Shown in pieces: positions 1 to 6,837 of a DNA stretch of 37,890 nucleotides; the first letter of the stretch is position 1, and every line of letters begins with the position of its first letter. Under the pieces are notes generated by a model. It ran no database searches. It had not been told where the DNA came from and was given only the letters and a program-made list of their open reading frames with translations. The DNA comes from Fibrobacterales bacterium. GTDB taxonomy: Bacteria > Fibrobacterota > Fibrobacteria > Fibrobacterales > Fibrobacteraceae. The translations under genes and the position numbers were made by a program. The stretch is taken from contig BNUP01000007.1 in assembly GCA_025997455.1 (NCBI GenBank), positions 1 to 37,890 of the forward strand. Reading direction: 5' to 3'.

Positions 1-2
1 TG

Positions 3-137
3 AATACAATCATATATCAACATGAATTAAAAGAGATTGAAAAACTGATTCGGAAAGTGTCTGAAAAAATAGATGCAATTATATGCTCAGATTTATCGGT
101 GATGATGCTCTGCAAAAAATATGAAGTCCGATTTTGA
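3..137 (+). pseudogene. U32 peptidase, middle fragment
   Basis: An open frame runs in from the left edge and stops at TGA 135-137, giving 44 residues. It reads NTIIYQHELKEIEKLI, then KIDAIICSDLSVMMLCKKYE. That fits the part of U32 (YegQ/RlhA/YhbU) proteins just after the N-terminal LSPAG block, where family members read roughly TLNT...ELxE...DAxIVSDxGV. After KKYE the family match ends and the frame closes with VRF-stop. It is the part of the protein missing from the minus-strand fragment at 93-377, so the two look like one gene broken and partly inverted. An assembly or amplification chimera would look the same. Confidence 0.5.
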
Positions 138-377
138 GAAATCATCGTTCGTCGGCATTTTGATAAAAAATCCGCTTGAAAATCCGCGGTTATACACCCT
201 TTTTAATTCTTCCAAACATTCTGCAATTTCCTTTAAGTCCGTCACCGCAAAATTTTTAGCCGCAGCACGCATATTAAAACCTTGTATGCCAAAATACACC
301 GCATCTGCCCCCGCATCCACAGCCGCAGACAGCATCGCAAAATTGCCCGCCGGAGAAAGTAATTCATACTTCAACAT
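93..377 (-). pseudogene. U32 peptidase, N-terminal part fused to a later segment
   Basis: From ATG 377 the protein starts MLKYELLSPAGNFAMLSAAV, then DAGADAVYFGIQGFNMRAAAKNF, the classic U32 N-terminal block. After DLKEIAE it jumps to LEELKRVYNRGFSSGFF, which in the family lies hundreds of residues later (the LxELKxVxNRGxxxGF block). It ends after about 94 residues, whereas intact members have 400 or more, so the middle is deleted. The start is supported by a TATCTT box 7 nt upstream (385-390), the leaderless layout seen at many genes here. U32 proteins are peptidase-like; some act in 23S rRNA or tRNA hydroxylation. This copy should be non-functional. Confidence 0.6.
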
Positions 378-384
378 CAACGAA

Positions 385-390
385 AAGATA
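385..390 (-). promoter_or_regulatory. -10 box TATCTT, leaderless layout
   Basis: TATCTT preceded by TTTTC lies exactly 7 nt before the ATG at 377. If it is a -10 box, transcription would begin at or next to the A of ATG. Confidence 0.5.
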
Positions 391-445
391 GAAAAGAAAT
401 ATGGTTGACTCTGCCCACACCGCGTTCGCAATTTTTCATTCGGCA

Positions 446-517
446 GTGCAGGGTGGGGTATAGGGTGTGGGGTGTGGAAAACTCGGCGTTGCACGCGGGG
501 GAGGCGGGAGATGGGAG
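446..517 (+). repeat. G-rich repeat (family C)
   Basis: G-rich sequence with repeated GGGGTGTGG units, followed by AACTCGGCGTTGCACGCGGG. Related pieces occur at 9150-9178, 19727-19760 (opposite strand), 20957-20976, 21827-21862, 29206-29265 and 29511-29530. Runs of G3-G4 could form quadruplexes. With hairpin sequences at 540-568 and 600-643 it fills most of the 300 bp between the U32 remnant and the DUF3791 gene. Confidence 0.6.
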
Positions 518-539
518 AAGGATTTCTTTCTCATCATTA

Positions 540-568
540 TGTCATACTCGTGCCCCGACACGAGTATC
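540..568 (+). repeat. Hairpin repeat (family D)
   Basis: ATACTCGTG and CACGAGTAT form a 9-bp perfect stem around CCCCGA, preceded by GTC. It follows the same plan as other short GTCAT-plus-hairpin elements in the window (14683, 29437, 30551, 34761, 34859, 34931). Confidence 0.55.
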
Positions 569-599
569 CAAAAAATCTATTTTTCTCCCGAATTTTTGT

Positions 600-643
600 A
601 AAGAACTCCTTGTTCTATGAGATAAAGTTTGGGGGAGTTCTTA
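600..643 (+). repeat. Family A repeat, hairpin 3 only
   Basis: AAGAACTCC and GGGAGTTCTT flank the loop that is typical of hairpin 3 of the family A repeat. It is followed by GAGATTACTATATT, the same flank seen after the copies at 18380 and 26600. The TATATT in this flank lies 20 nt before the DUF3791 start and may serve as its -10 box. Confidence 0.6.
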
Positions 644-678
644 TGAGATTACTATATTCAACCTATCGGGGAAAAATA

Positions 679-894
679 ATGACCGTAGTGCAACACGATA
701 AAAACCTTATGCTTGTATATGCCGTAGAAGGCTATGCAAAAAAACACCATATTACCGAAAAGAAAACATTTGATATTTTCAAAAAACACAAAATAGGCAA
801 GTCTATCCGCAAATTCTATAATGTATTGCATACGCAAGATTTAGATGAAAATGTCTTTTTTGCTGAAGATGTTATAGGAGTCGTTAAAAAGTGA
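679..894 (+). CDS. DUF3791 family small protein
   Basis: A 71-residue protein whose pattern fits DUF3791: an N-terminal hydrophobic/aromatic helix (MLVYAVEGYAKKHHI), a TFDIFKKHKI segment and a closing YNVLHTQDLDENVFFAEDV block. The family often sits directly before DUF3990 genes and may be the antitoxin or partner (inference). I chose ATG 679 rather than the upstream in-frame ATG at 643, because 643 lies in a repeat flank and 679 has GGGGAAA a few bases upstream. The stop overlaps the GTG of the next gene (GTGA), so the two are probably translationally coupled. Confidence 0.7.
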   Translation: MTVVQHDKNLMLVYAVEGYAKKHHITEKKTFDIFKKHKIGKSIRKFYNVLHTQDLDENVFFAEDVIGVVKK

Positions 895-1367
895 TTTTAT
901 ACCACGGCTCAAATGTCTTGTTCAACAAAGTTGATTTGTCGTTGTCCAAGAACAAGCGTGATTTCGGTAAGGGATTTTATACAACTGTATTAAAAAAACA
1001 AGCGAAGGATTGGGCACAAATACTAAATTTTAGGCATAATGGCAATGGTGTATTTGTTTATCGGTTTGAATTGAATCTCGAAGGTTTGACCGTTAAAAAT
1101 TTTGATACTCTCTCTATTGAATGGTTAGATTTTGTAAAAGAAAATAGAATCAAAGGTGGTATCCGACATTCCTTTGATGTTGTGCAGGGACCTGTAGCCA
1201 ACGATAAAACAATGGAAACAGTTAGTAATTATTTTGACGGCACATATTCGGCAAAAGAGGCACTCTCTCGTTTAGCGTATATGAAAACGAACAATCAAGT
1301 TTCAATTCACACAGAAAAAGCCCTGTCGAATTTGATATTTATTCGGAGAGAAAAATGGACTGTATAA
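891..1367 (+). CDS. DUF3990 ADP-ribosyltransferase-like protein
   Basis: A 158-residue protein starting at GTG 891 inside the stop of the DUF3791 gene. The N-terminus ILYHGSN holds the H of the ART fold's first motif, DFGKGFYTT fits the second (aromatic-S/T-T) motif, and FDVVQGPVANDKT is the typical DUF3990 block. A C-terminal QVSIHTEKALSNLIFI segment closes the domain. DUF3990 is related to ADP-ribosyltransferases. I cannot assign a catalytic glutamate with certainty, nor a target. It could be the toxin of a toxin-antitoxin unit with the flanking small proteins. The next gene starts inside its last codons. Confidence 0.72.
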   Translation: MILYHGSNVLFNKVDLSLSKNKRDFGKGFYTTVLKKQAKDWAQILNFRHNGNGVFVYRFELNLEGLTVKNFDTLSIEWLDFVKENRIKGGIRHSFDVVQGPVANDKTMETVSNYFDGTYSAKEALSRLAYMKTNNQVSIHTEKALSNLIFIRREKWTV

Positions 1368-1594
1368 AAGGAAAATACATTTACAAAAAGAAAGATATTT
1401 CGTTCCTTATTATTCGTAAAATTGAGTTAATTGTATCGCAAATAGCCAATAAAGAAAAGACATCTTTTGAAAACGCGTATGAGAAATTTCTTGCCTCAAA
1501 CACCTACAAAGCGATACAAGAACCTCGTAGCCTCTTGTGGGGCGAAAATGCAGAATTTATCGTTGACGAGTATTATAGAGACACAAAAAAATAA
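1355..1594 (+). CDS. Small partner protein, DUF3791-like
   Basis: A 79-residue protein overlapping the end of the DUF3990 gene by 13 nt, so probably coupled to it. The sequence has a predicted helix (FLIIRKIELIVSQIANKEK), then SFENAYEKFLASNTYKAI and LLWGENAEFIVDEYY. The FxxSxTYK...LW...EFI pattern resembles the C-terminal half of many DUF3791-type partners, but the match is weak. There is no signal peptide or membrane segment. It completes a three-gene unit. Family assignment is inference. Confidence 0.5.
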   Translation: MDCIKGKYIYKKKDISFLIIRKIELIVSQIANKEKTSFENAYEKFLASNTYKAIQEPRSLLWGENAEFIVDEYYRDTKK

Positions 1595-1628
1595 AAATCA
1601 CAAAAAACGGCAGTCCTCTTTGTTTTAG

Positions 1629-1657
1629 TTGCAAATTCTCAAAAAATTTGCTATATT
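1629..1657 (+). promoter_or_regulatory. Promoter of frr
   Basis: TTGCAA (1629-1634), a 17-nt spacer and TATATT (1652-1657). The leader is about 35 nt and carries AGGAG at 1690-1694, 5 nt before ATG 1700. This is a leadered promoter, in contrast to the leaderless ones elsewhere in the window. Confidence 0.65.
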
Positions 1658-1699
1658 TGTATCAGGTAGCCAAGTCAAAAGACAACCTGAGGAGTTTTT

Positions 1700-2233
1700 A
1701 TGACCGAACTTGAAACAAAAATGGAAAAAGCAGTTGAGGCAACGCACCGTGAGTTCTCGCGACTCAGAACCGGTCAGGCAAGCCCTGCGATTTTGAATGA
1801 TATCAGGGTAGATTACTATGGCACTCCCACGCAAATTTCGCAATTGGCGACCGTAAAAAGCCCCGAACCGAGAATGCTTTTGGTAACTCCGTGGGAAAAG
1901 CAGTTTGTAGATACAATTTGCAAGGCAATTTTGGCGGCGAATTTGGGGTTAAATCCCTCAAAAGAGGGCGATAGCGTGCGTATTTCAATGCCGATTTTAA
2001 CTCAGGAACGCAGGCAGGAATTGGCGAAAATGGCAAAAAAACACGCCGAAGACGGCAGAACCGCAATTAGGAATTTGCGCCGAGAGGCAAATGATGCAAT
2101 AAAAAAGAATAAGGAACTGCCCGAAGACCAATCTAAAAAGGAAACCGAGCAGGTTCAAAAAACCACTGATAAATATATAGGTATAATTGATGCCGCACTT
2201 GCAGAGAAAGAAGCGGACATCTTAAAAGTATAA
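1700..2233 (+). CDS. frr: Ribosome recycling factor
   Basis: A 177-residue cytoplasmic protein that splits post-termination ribosomes together with EF-G. Family signatures are plain: FSRLRTGQASPAILNDIRVD near residues 20-39, YYGTPTQISQLATV, NPSKEGDSVRISMPILTQERR and the C-terminal coiled-coil arm through NLRREANDAIKKNKELPED. The length is slightly under the usual 185. The start has a strong AGGAG. The gene is followed after 5 nt by the LRR protein gene, probably in one transcript. Elsewhere frr usually follows pyrH/tsf; neither is present here. Confidence 0.97.
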   Translation: MTELETKMEKAVEATHREFSRLRTGQASPAILNDIRVDYYGTPTQISQLATVKSPEPRMLLVTPWEKQFVDTICKAILAANLGLNPSKEGDSVRISMPILTQERRQELAKMAKKHAEDGRTAIRNLRREANDAIKKNKELPEDQSKKETEQVQKTTDKYIGIIDAALAEKEADILKV

Positions 2234-2238
2234 AAACG

Positions 2239-3042
2239 ATGGATGAATTTATAAAATATTTCAGTCGCGCCGAGAGAGCCGCAAATGTCGCTCGCGAAAA
2301 AATTGAGTCGGCAAAAACGCAAGGGCTGGCAAAGTTGGATTTGTCGGATTTGGATTTGGTTGAAATTCCCGCAGAATTATTTGAAATTGCCGGGCAAATT
2401 GAGCACCTGATTTTAGACGATAACAAACTCACTTACATTCCCGATGATTTTGCAAAATTGCGAAATTTGAAACACCTCTCAATTCGCGGAAACGAGATTC
2501 AAGACTTACCCGCGAATTTTGGCGGGTTAAAGTCGCTTAAAAAGTTGTATCTCGGCTATAACACAATTTCGGAATTTCCCGATTCCATTACCGAGTTGCA
2601 AAATTTGGAGATGTTAAACGCGGCGGGAAATATTTTAAGTTCGTTGCCCGAAAATTTCGGTAATTTGAAGTCTTTGGAAAAATTGAGTTTGCACGATAAT
2701 TTAATAGAGAAGTTGCCCTTGTCTATAGGCGACCTGCCGAATTTGCGTGAATTATATTTAGACAGCAATAACTTAAAAAAATTTCCTCTTGAACTCGCAA
2801 AATTACCGAATTTGAAGGAATTGATTTTATCGGGGAATGAATTTGAGAACTTGCCAAACGACTTGTCGGGTTTTGTTTCTCTGCAAGAACTCGTGCTCGA
2901 TGAAAATCGATTGGAGGAACTACCGGCGGCACTTGCGGAATGCGTTTCTCTGCGGTTGATTAGCGTGGCAGGAAATCCAATTCGAGAAGGTGGAATCCCA
3001 AAGGAAATTTTTGGGAAAAAATACCTAAAAGTGGAAGAGTAA
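2239..3042 (+). CDS. Leucine-rich repeat protein
   Basis: A 267-residue protein without signal peptide or membrane segment. About nine 23-residue repeats of the form LxxLxLxxNxLxxLPxxxxxL span residues about 35-255, for example HLILDDNKLTYIPDDFAKL and ELYLDSNNLKKFPLELAKL. A short helical N-terminal cap (RAERAANVAREKIESAK) precedes them. Such repeats form a curved protein-binding solenoid. Without another domain the partner is unknown. It starts 5 nt after the frr stop and converges with hom, only 14 nt from its stop. Confidence 0.85.
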   Translation: MDEFIKYFSRAERAANVAREKIESAKTQGLAKLDLSDLDLVEIPAELFEIAGQIEHLILDDNKLTYIPDDFAKLRNLKHLSIRGNEIQDLPANFGGLKSLKKLYLGYNTISEFPDSITELQNLEMLNAAGNILSSLPENFGNLKSLEKLSLHDNLIEKLPLSIGDLPNLRELYLDSNNLKKFPLELAKLPNLKELILSGNEFENLPNDLSGFVSLQELVLDENRLEELPAALAECVSLRLISVAGNPIREGGIPKEIFGKKYLKVEE

Positions 3043-3056
3043 AAAACGGGTTATAT

Positions 3057-4343
3057 CTATTCCAAAAACCTAATCATCTTACTTTTTTCTGTAATCTCCG
3101 ACAGTGCATCAATTTTTTCCAACGCAGAACTAACGCTGCTCTCTAATGCTCGTTCGGTGACGACTACAATATTCACTTTGTCCTTGTTTTTGGTATTTTT
3201 CTGCAAAACAGATTCTATTGAAATTTTATTTTCGCCGAGAATACCTGTAATTTTTGCGAGAACCCCAAAATCATCACGGGCTACAAAACGGAAATAGTAA
3301 CGGGTTGAAGTGTCGCCAATCGGCACGAGAGATGCGGAATTTGCGGTTTGAAACCAACCCATAGGAATAGGTTCGCGATGACCGGTTTCTATGGAACGGG
3401 CTATGGAGACGAGGTCGGCAATTACCGCACTCGCAGTAGGCAACTTACCCGCACCCGCACCTGTTTGCAAAGTGGGACCCAAATTATCGCACTGCAAATA
3501 AACCGCGTTTAGCACATACCGAACACCTGCGAGCAAATGGTCGCTTGGTACAATGCAGGGATGAACTCTCGCATCTACTAAATCTCCGACTCGGTTATAT
3601 AACCCCAAAAGCCGCACAACCCCGCCGAGTTCCTGAACGAACTGCATATCCTGTGCGGCAATTTCGCGAATGCCCGTGATGTGAATTTTTTCAAAATCGA
3701 CAAACCGTCCGCTACATAAACTCGCCAAAATTGCCGTTTTGTGTGCCGCATCTATTCCGTCAATATCAAAGGTTGGATTTTGCTCTGCAAAGCCGAGTTT
3801 CTGTGCATCTTTTAGAACTTCGTCAAAAGATAAACCTTCCGCCGCCATTCTCGTTAAAATATAATTGCAAGTTCCGTTAATAATGCAACTGAGCGATTCC
3901 ACTTGCGAGCCTACCAAACCCTCCTGCAAACTGCGAATTATCGGTATTCCGCCGCCCACTGCCGCCTCAAAAAGAATGTGGCACTTTTTTTGTTCTGCGA
4001 GCGGAAAAATTTCGTTTCCGTGCTTTGCGAGGAGTGCTTTATTTGCAGTTACAATGTGCTTACCGTTTTCTAAGGCTTTGGTTATCCACTTAAAAGGCAA
4101 GTCATATCCGCCTGCCAATTCGCAAATGACCTGTATATTTTCATCTTCTAAAATTTTATTTACATCCGTGAACCCCGCATAACCCTTAGCCTTAAACGGA
4201 GCCAATTCCTCGTCCGTGCGTGCAACAACGCCTGCAATTTCTAACAGCACGCCGAATTTTGCGTGAAACTCTTCCCGTTTTTTTTCAATAATTTCAACAA
4301 CACCGCCGCCAACCGTGCCGACTCCGATAATTCCAATTCTCAT
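3057..4343 (-). CDS. hom: Homoserine dehydrogenase
   Basis: A 428-residue enzyme converting aspartate semialdehyde to homoserine with NAD(P)H, on the route to threonine and methionine. It begins MRIGIIGVGTVGGGVVEII, a Rossmann GxGxxG. TANKALLAKHG, AAVGGGIPIIRSLQ, INGTCNYILTRM and GFAEQNPTFDIDGIDAAHK are the substrate and catalytic blocks, including the conserved Lys of DAAHK. A C-terminal ACT domain (about residues 345-425, YYFRFVARDDFGVLAKITGI) suggests feedback control by an amino acid, as in family members. ATG 4343 is preceded by a GAGGT Shine-Dalgarno and a TATGTT box (4363-4368). No aspartokinase fusion. Confidence 0.96.
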   Translation of the reverse strand: MRIGIIGVGTVGGGVVEIIEKKREEFHAKFGVLLEIAGVVARTDEELAPFKAKGYAGFTDVNKILEDENIQVICELAGGYDLPFKWITKALENGKHIVTANKALLAKHGNEIFPLAEQKKCHILFEAAVGGGIPIIRSLQEGLVGSQVESLSCIINGTCNYILTRMAAEGLSFDEVLKDAQKLGFAEQNPTFDIDGIDAAHKTAILASLCSGRFVDFEKIHITGIREIAAQDMQFVQELGGVVRLLGLYNRVGDLVDARVHPCIVPSDHLLAGVRYVLNAVYLQCDNLGPTLQTGAGAGKLPTASAVIADLVSIARSIETGHREPIPMGWFQTANSASLVPIGDTSTRYYFRFVARDDFGVLAKITGILGENKISIESVLQKNTKNKDKVNIVVVTERALESSVSSALEKIDALSEITEKSKMIRFLE

Positions 4344-4362
4344 AAAATGACCTCAAATTGGG

Positions 4363-4368
4363 AACATA
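4363..4368 (-). promoter_or_regulatory. -10 box TATGTT of hom
   Basis: TTTTC-TATGTT-CCC lies 19 nt upstream of the hom ATG, with GAGG between, so a short leadered mRNA is expected. Confidence 0.45.
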
Positions 4369-4390
4369 GAAAATTTTCACTCGGATGGTT

Positions 4391-4418
4391 TGTCATTGCG
4401 AGCGTAGCGAAGCAATCT
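4391..4418 (+). repeat. REP-like GTCATTGCGAGCG element
   Basis: GTCATTGCGAGCGTAGCGA followed by AGCAATCT. ATTGCGAGCG...CGAAGCAAT is an imperfect palindrome of a kind scattered through many bacterial genomes. Directly after it, CAATCTAAA pairs with TTTGGATTG (4435-4441 region) and is followed by a T run. That makes a possible rho-independent terminator on the plus strand, but no plus-strand gene lies upstream. Confidence 0.5.
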
Positions 4419-4447
4419 AAAAAAAATTGATTCTTTGGATTGTTTTT

Positions 4448-4900
4448 TTAGGGTCTGTTGGGTGGAAAACGCGATGGCGATTTTGTTTTTCTTATGGGTG
4501 TTTTCTTTACCTTTTCTTGCCAAAACGGGTTTATCACCTCAATTGGTTCCGGGGTTGTGTCCTCCCAGTGTTTTGCTAATTTTTCACTATGTTCATCATG
4601 CAATTTATTTCTTTTCCTTAAAAATTTTATTGTCATAAGTTCTGTAATGAACGGGCAAAATCCGGTAAGTAAGTGGAACGATTTCATATACACGGTGCTG
4701 CCTTTGGGCACAAGAAATAAAACCACCAAGGCGCAATACAAGAGGCTCATTACGCCTACAATGAATTGCAATGTGACAGAATTTCTAAAATAAACAACAC
4801 ACTTTACGATGACTCCTTGCACCGCCCTTTCGATTTTGGTTAATTTCCGAACATAATTATTTCTATCCATTATGTGCGTGATTTCTAAATTTCGATGCAT
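4448..4900 (-). CDS. Small membrane protein of unknown function
   Basis: A 150-residue protein that I do not recognise. After a basic N-terminus (MDRNNYVRKLTKIERAVQ) there is a clear membrane segment at about residues 42-64 (FIVGVMSLLYCALVVLFLV). A second, weaker hydrophobic stretch follows around residues 72-95. The C-terminal 50 residues are charged and Pro/Lys rich. The start at ATG 4900 has AGGAGG a few bases upstream. Its promoter is the most canonical in the window (TTGACA-17-TAAGTT). It lies between hom and tonB on the same strand but has its own promoter. Confidence 0.6.
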   Translation of the reverse strand: MHRNLEITHIMDRNNYVRKLTKIERAVQGVIVKCVVYFRNSVTLQFIVGVMSLLYCALVVLFLVPKGSTVYMKSFHLLTGFCPFITELMTIKFLRKRNKLHDEHSEKLAKHWEDTTPEPIEVINPFWQEKVKKTPIRKTKSPSRFPPNRP

Positions 4901-4932
4901 AATTCCTCCTATGCAGAAAATTTGTTAGCCTA

Positions 4933-4961
4933 AACTTAGAAAAATAAATCAATTTTGTCAA
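4933..4961 (-). promoter_or_regulatory. Promoter TTGACA-17-TAAGTT
   Basis: On the minus strand TTGACA (4956-4961), 17 nt, and TAAGTT (4933-4938). AGGAGG follows before ATG 4900. This supports TAnnTT as the -10 consensus of this genome. Confidence 0.7.
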
Positions 4962-4987
4962 CAATTGTTTACAAACTTTGTGGTAAA

Positions 4988-5617
4988 TTACTCTCTAAAT
5001 TTCACTTCAAACGGTTGCTCCATTCCACAAAATGCCACCGCCGTTCCGCCCTTCTTCGCAGGTGCAAAAGACATCGCCATAATCGCATCTCTGCCGGCGT
5101 TTCCAAGTCCCTTTCCAGCCGGACTTTCCTCTAACACCCGCAAATCATAAGGTCGTCCGCTCGTATTCACGCAAAACGAAATTCGCAAAATCGCGTTGAT
5201 TTCACCGTCTCTAATCGCCTGCGGAGCCAAAAATCTTGCCGCACTTTTCAAAACAGGTTTTTCATCAACATCTCCGCTCCCCAAATTTCCTCCGCCGCTC
5301 TGTGCCGCCGCTAAACTGCTTGGCACCACCGCACCGCCGCTCCCGCCAACCACATCCAAATTCATAGCAAAGCGCGGACCCGCCTTCGGTGTGCGATTAT
5401 TCGCATTCATTCTACTCGGTTTTTTTGCGGTCTCTTTTGGTTTTGGAGGTTCGGGAGGTTTCTCTTGCGAAACAATTTTTATTTCGGTTTTTGTATAAGT
5501 CTTTTCTTTCCCAAAATTTCCGTGCACAAACATATTTATAATCGGAATTGAAAATATTAAAACTGAGCTCGTTATGCACGCGAGGACAAAAAATAAAACT
5601 TTATAAATGCTTTTCAC
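4988..5617 (-). CDS. tonB: TonB-family energy transducer
   Basis: A 209-residue protein. One N-terminal membrane anchor (VLFFVLACITSSVLIFSIPI, about residues 7-27) is followed by a Pro/Lys-rich periplasmic linker (PPEPPKPKETAKKPSR) and a C-terminal TonB/AgmX-type domain (AILRISFCVNTSGRPYDLRV ... FAPAKKGGTAVAF). It would pass inner-membrane proton energy from ExbB/ExbD to outer-membrane receptors. It overlaps the end of fic by 17 nt and lies downstream of exbD, so they share a transcript. No exbB is seen in the window. Confidence 0.8.
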   Translation of the reverse strand: MKSIYKVLFFVLACITSSVLIFSIPIINMFVHGNFGKEKTYTKTEIKIVSQEKPPEPPKPKETAKKPSRMNANNRTPKAGPRFAMNLDVVGGSGGAVVPSSLAAAQSGGGNLGSGDVDEKPVLKSAARFLAPQAIRDGEINAILRISFCVNTSGRPYDLRVLEESPAGKGLGNAGRDAIMAMSFAPAKKGGTAVAFCGMEQPFEVKFRE

Positions 5618-6824
5618 ACTGCCTCGATAAATTTGTTAAAGAATTTTTTAAAACGCGAGAAGTTTTTTCTGCATCTAAACTTTCACATTCAATTATTTTC
5701 CAATGTCCTGTTTTGTCACTGCCGACACGCAAGATAATGCCTTTTTCTCGCAATTTCTTAATGTTGTTTTCAACTGCTGTTTCTGATATTGAAAGTAATT
5801 TTGCCATTTCTACAATGGTTGTTTTATCATTGTTTTCCATCAAGTCAAGCATTTTTAATTGGTTTTTATTCAATTTTTTCCCCAATTTGTTTTGATTTGC
5901 ACCTAACTTTTTATTGTTTACACCCAATAAGTTGGGTGTATTCTCTTTTGCACCCAACTTATTCGCTTTTGCATGGAACTTTTCCTTATACCTTATGTGC
6001 AAAAATCTGTTTTTCAATTCGTTTTTTTCGCCCAAAAGCAGATTATCGAAGAAACGATTTAAGTATTCCAATGTCGGCTCTATTCCGCTTGCTTGGTCGC
6101 GGAAGTTTGCCCTCACAAGTGCATTGCGAAAATACCACGAATGTTCGGCAAATGAATCATTGTTCACATCGTAGCCGAATGAGCGAAGGTATTTTATTGT
6201 AAATACCGCCGTTGTGCGCGAGTTTCCTTCTCCGAATGCGTGAATTTGCCATAAGCCCGAAATGAATTTTGCAATATGTCTTATTGTTTCCGTTTTTGAC
6301 AATCCTTTGTAGTTAAACGCTTTTTCCTGTGCAAAATCGTAATCGAGTGCATCTCTTAATTCATATTCGGGAGAATACAAAACCGTTTTGCCGTCAAGCA
6401 CCCATTCCGATTTGGTAATATTGTAATCGCGGATTTTTCCTGCAATTTTCGGCACTACATCGGCAAATAATCTTCTGTGAATAGAAATTAAATGAACAGG
6501 GCTAAAATTAAATGTTTTCTCGGATAAAATTGCAGTTACATTTGCAGAAACCTTGTCGGCTTCTTCGGTGCGGTCGTTATCTCGACTATGGTCATTGCAG
6601 ACACCGAGCGAAGTTGAAGGATGCGTTTTGTAATAAACATCAATGCGATTTTTTACCTCGTCAATGGTAATATCGCCCTCAATATTGAGTTTTGCCTGCT
6701 CAATAAGGTAAGCGGATGGTTTCAGTCCATCGACTTGCTGCAAGCCGATAGCCGTTTGCCAATTCCCCGCCTTCTCTATTTTGTCGGGTTCGCCTTGGCG
6801 GATATATTCATCAAAATCTTGCAA
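5601..6824 (-). CDS. Fic family AMP-transferase with C-terminal winged helix
   Basis: A 407-residue protein. The catalytic Fic loop reads HAFGEGNSRTTAVF (HxFxxGNxR), around residues 196-209. Upstream are FSPVHLISIHRRLFADV and KIAGKIRDYNITKSEW, family blocks. Near residues 40-60, AKLNIEGDITIDEVKNRI resembles the built-in inhibitory or antitoxin helix of Fic proteins, but the S/T of the S/TxxxEG motif is not obvious. The C-terminus is a winged-helix (MLDLMENNDKTTIVEMAKLL). Between the two lies a low-complexity stretch of KLGA/NKLG repeats. About 16 residues near position 70-85 (STSLGVCNDHSRDN) look like an in-frame repeat insertion. It is wedged between exbD and tonB. Confidence 0.85.
   Translation of the reverse strand: MQDFDEYIRQGEPDKIEKAGNWQTAIGLQQVDGLKPSAYLIEQAKLNIEGDITIDEVKNRIDVYYKTHPSTSLGVCNDHSRDNDRTEEADKVSANVTAILSEKTFNFSPVHLISIHRRLFADVVPKIAGKIRDYNITKSEWVLDGKTVLYSPEYELRDALDYDFAQEKAFNYKGLSKTETIRHIAKFISGLWQIHAFGEGNSRTTAVFTIKYLRSFGYDVNNDSFAEHSWYFRNALVRANFRDQASGIEPTLEYLNRFFDNLLLGEKNELKNRFLHIRYKEKFHAKANKLGAKENTPNLLGVNNKKLGANQNKLGKKLNKNQLKMLDLMENNDKTTIVEMAKLLSISETAVENNIKKLREKGIILRVGSDKTGHWKIIECESLDAEKTSRVLKNSLTNLSRQCEKHL
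5915..5970 (-). repeat. Short repeats inside fic
   Basis: CACCCAATAAGTTGGGTG is an interrupted palindrome (7-bp arms). A related CACCCAACTTATT follows about 20 nt later. They encode the KLGA/NLLG low-complexity linker of the Fic protein. Confidence 0.5.
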
Positions 6825-6837
6825 TTTCCCCCTCGCT

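Noticed and set aside
4411..4447. Rho-independent terminator of the 4448-4900 gene
   Set aside because: The T run follows the hairpin only on the plus strand, while the gene is on the minus strand.
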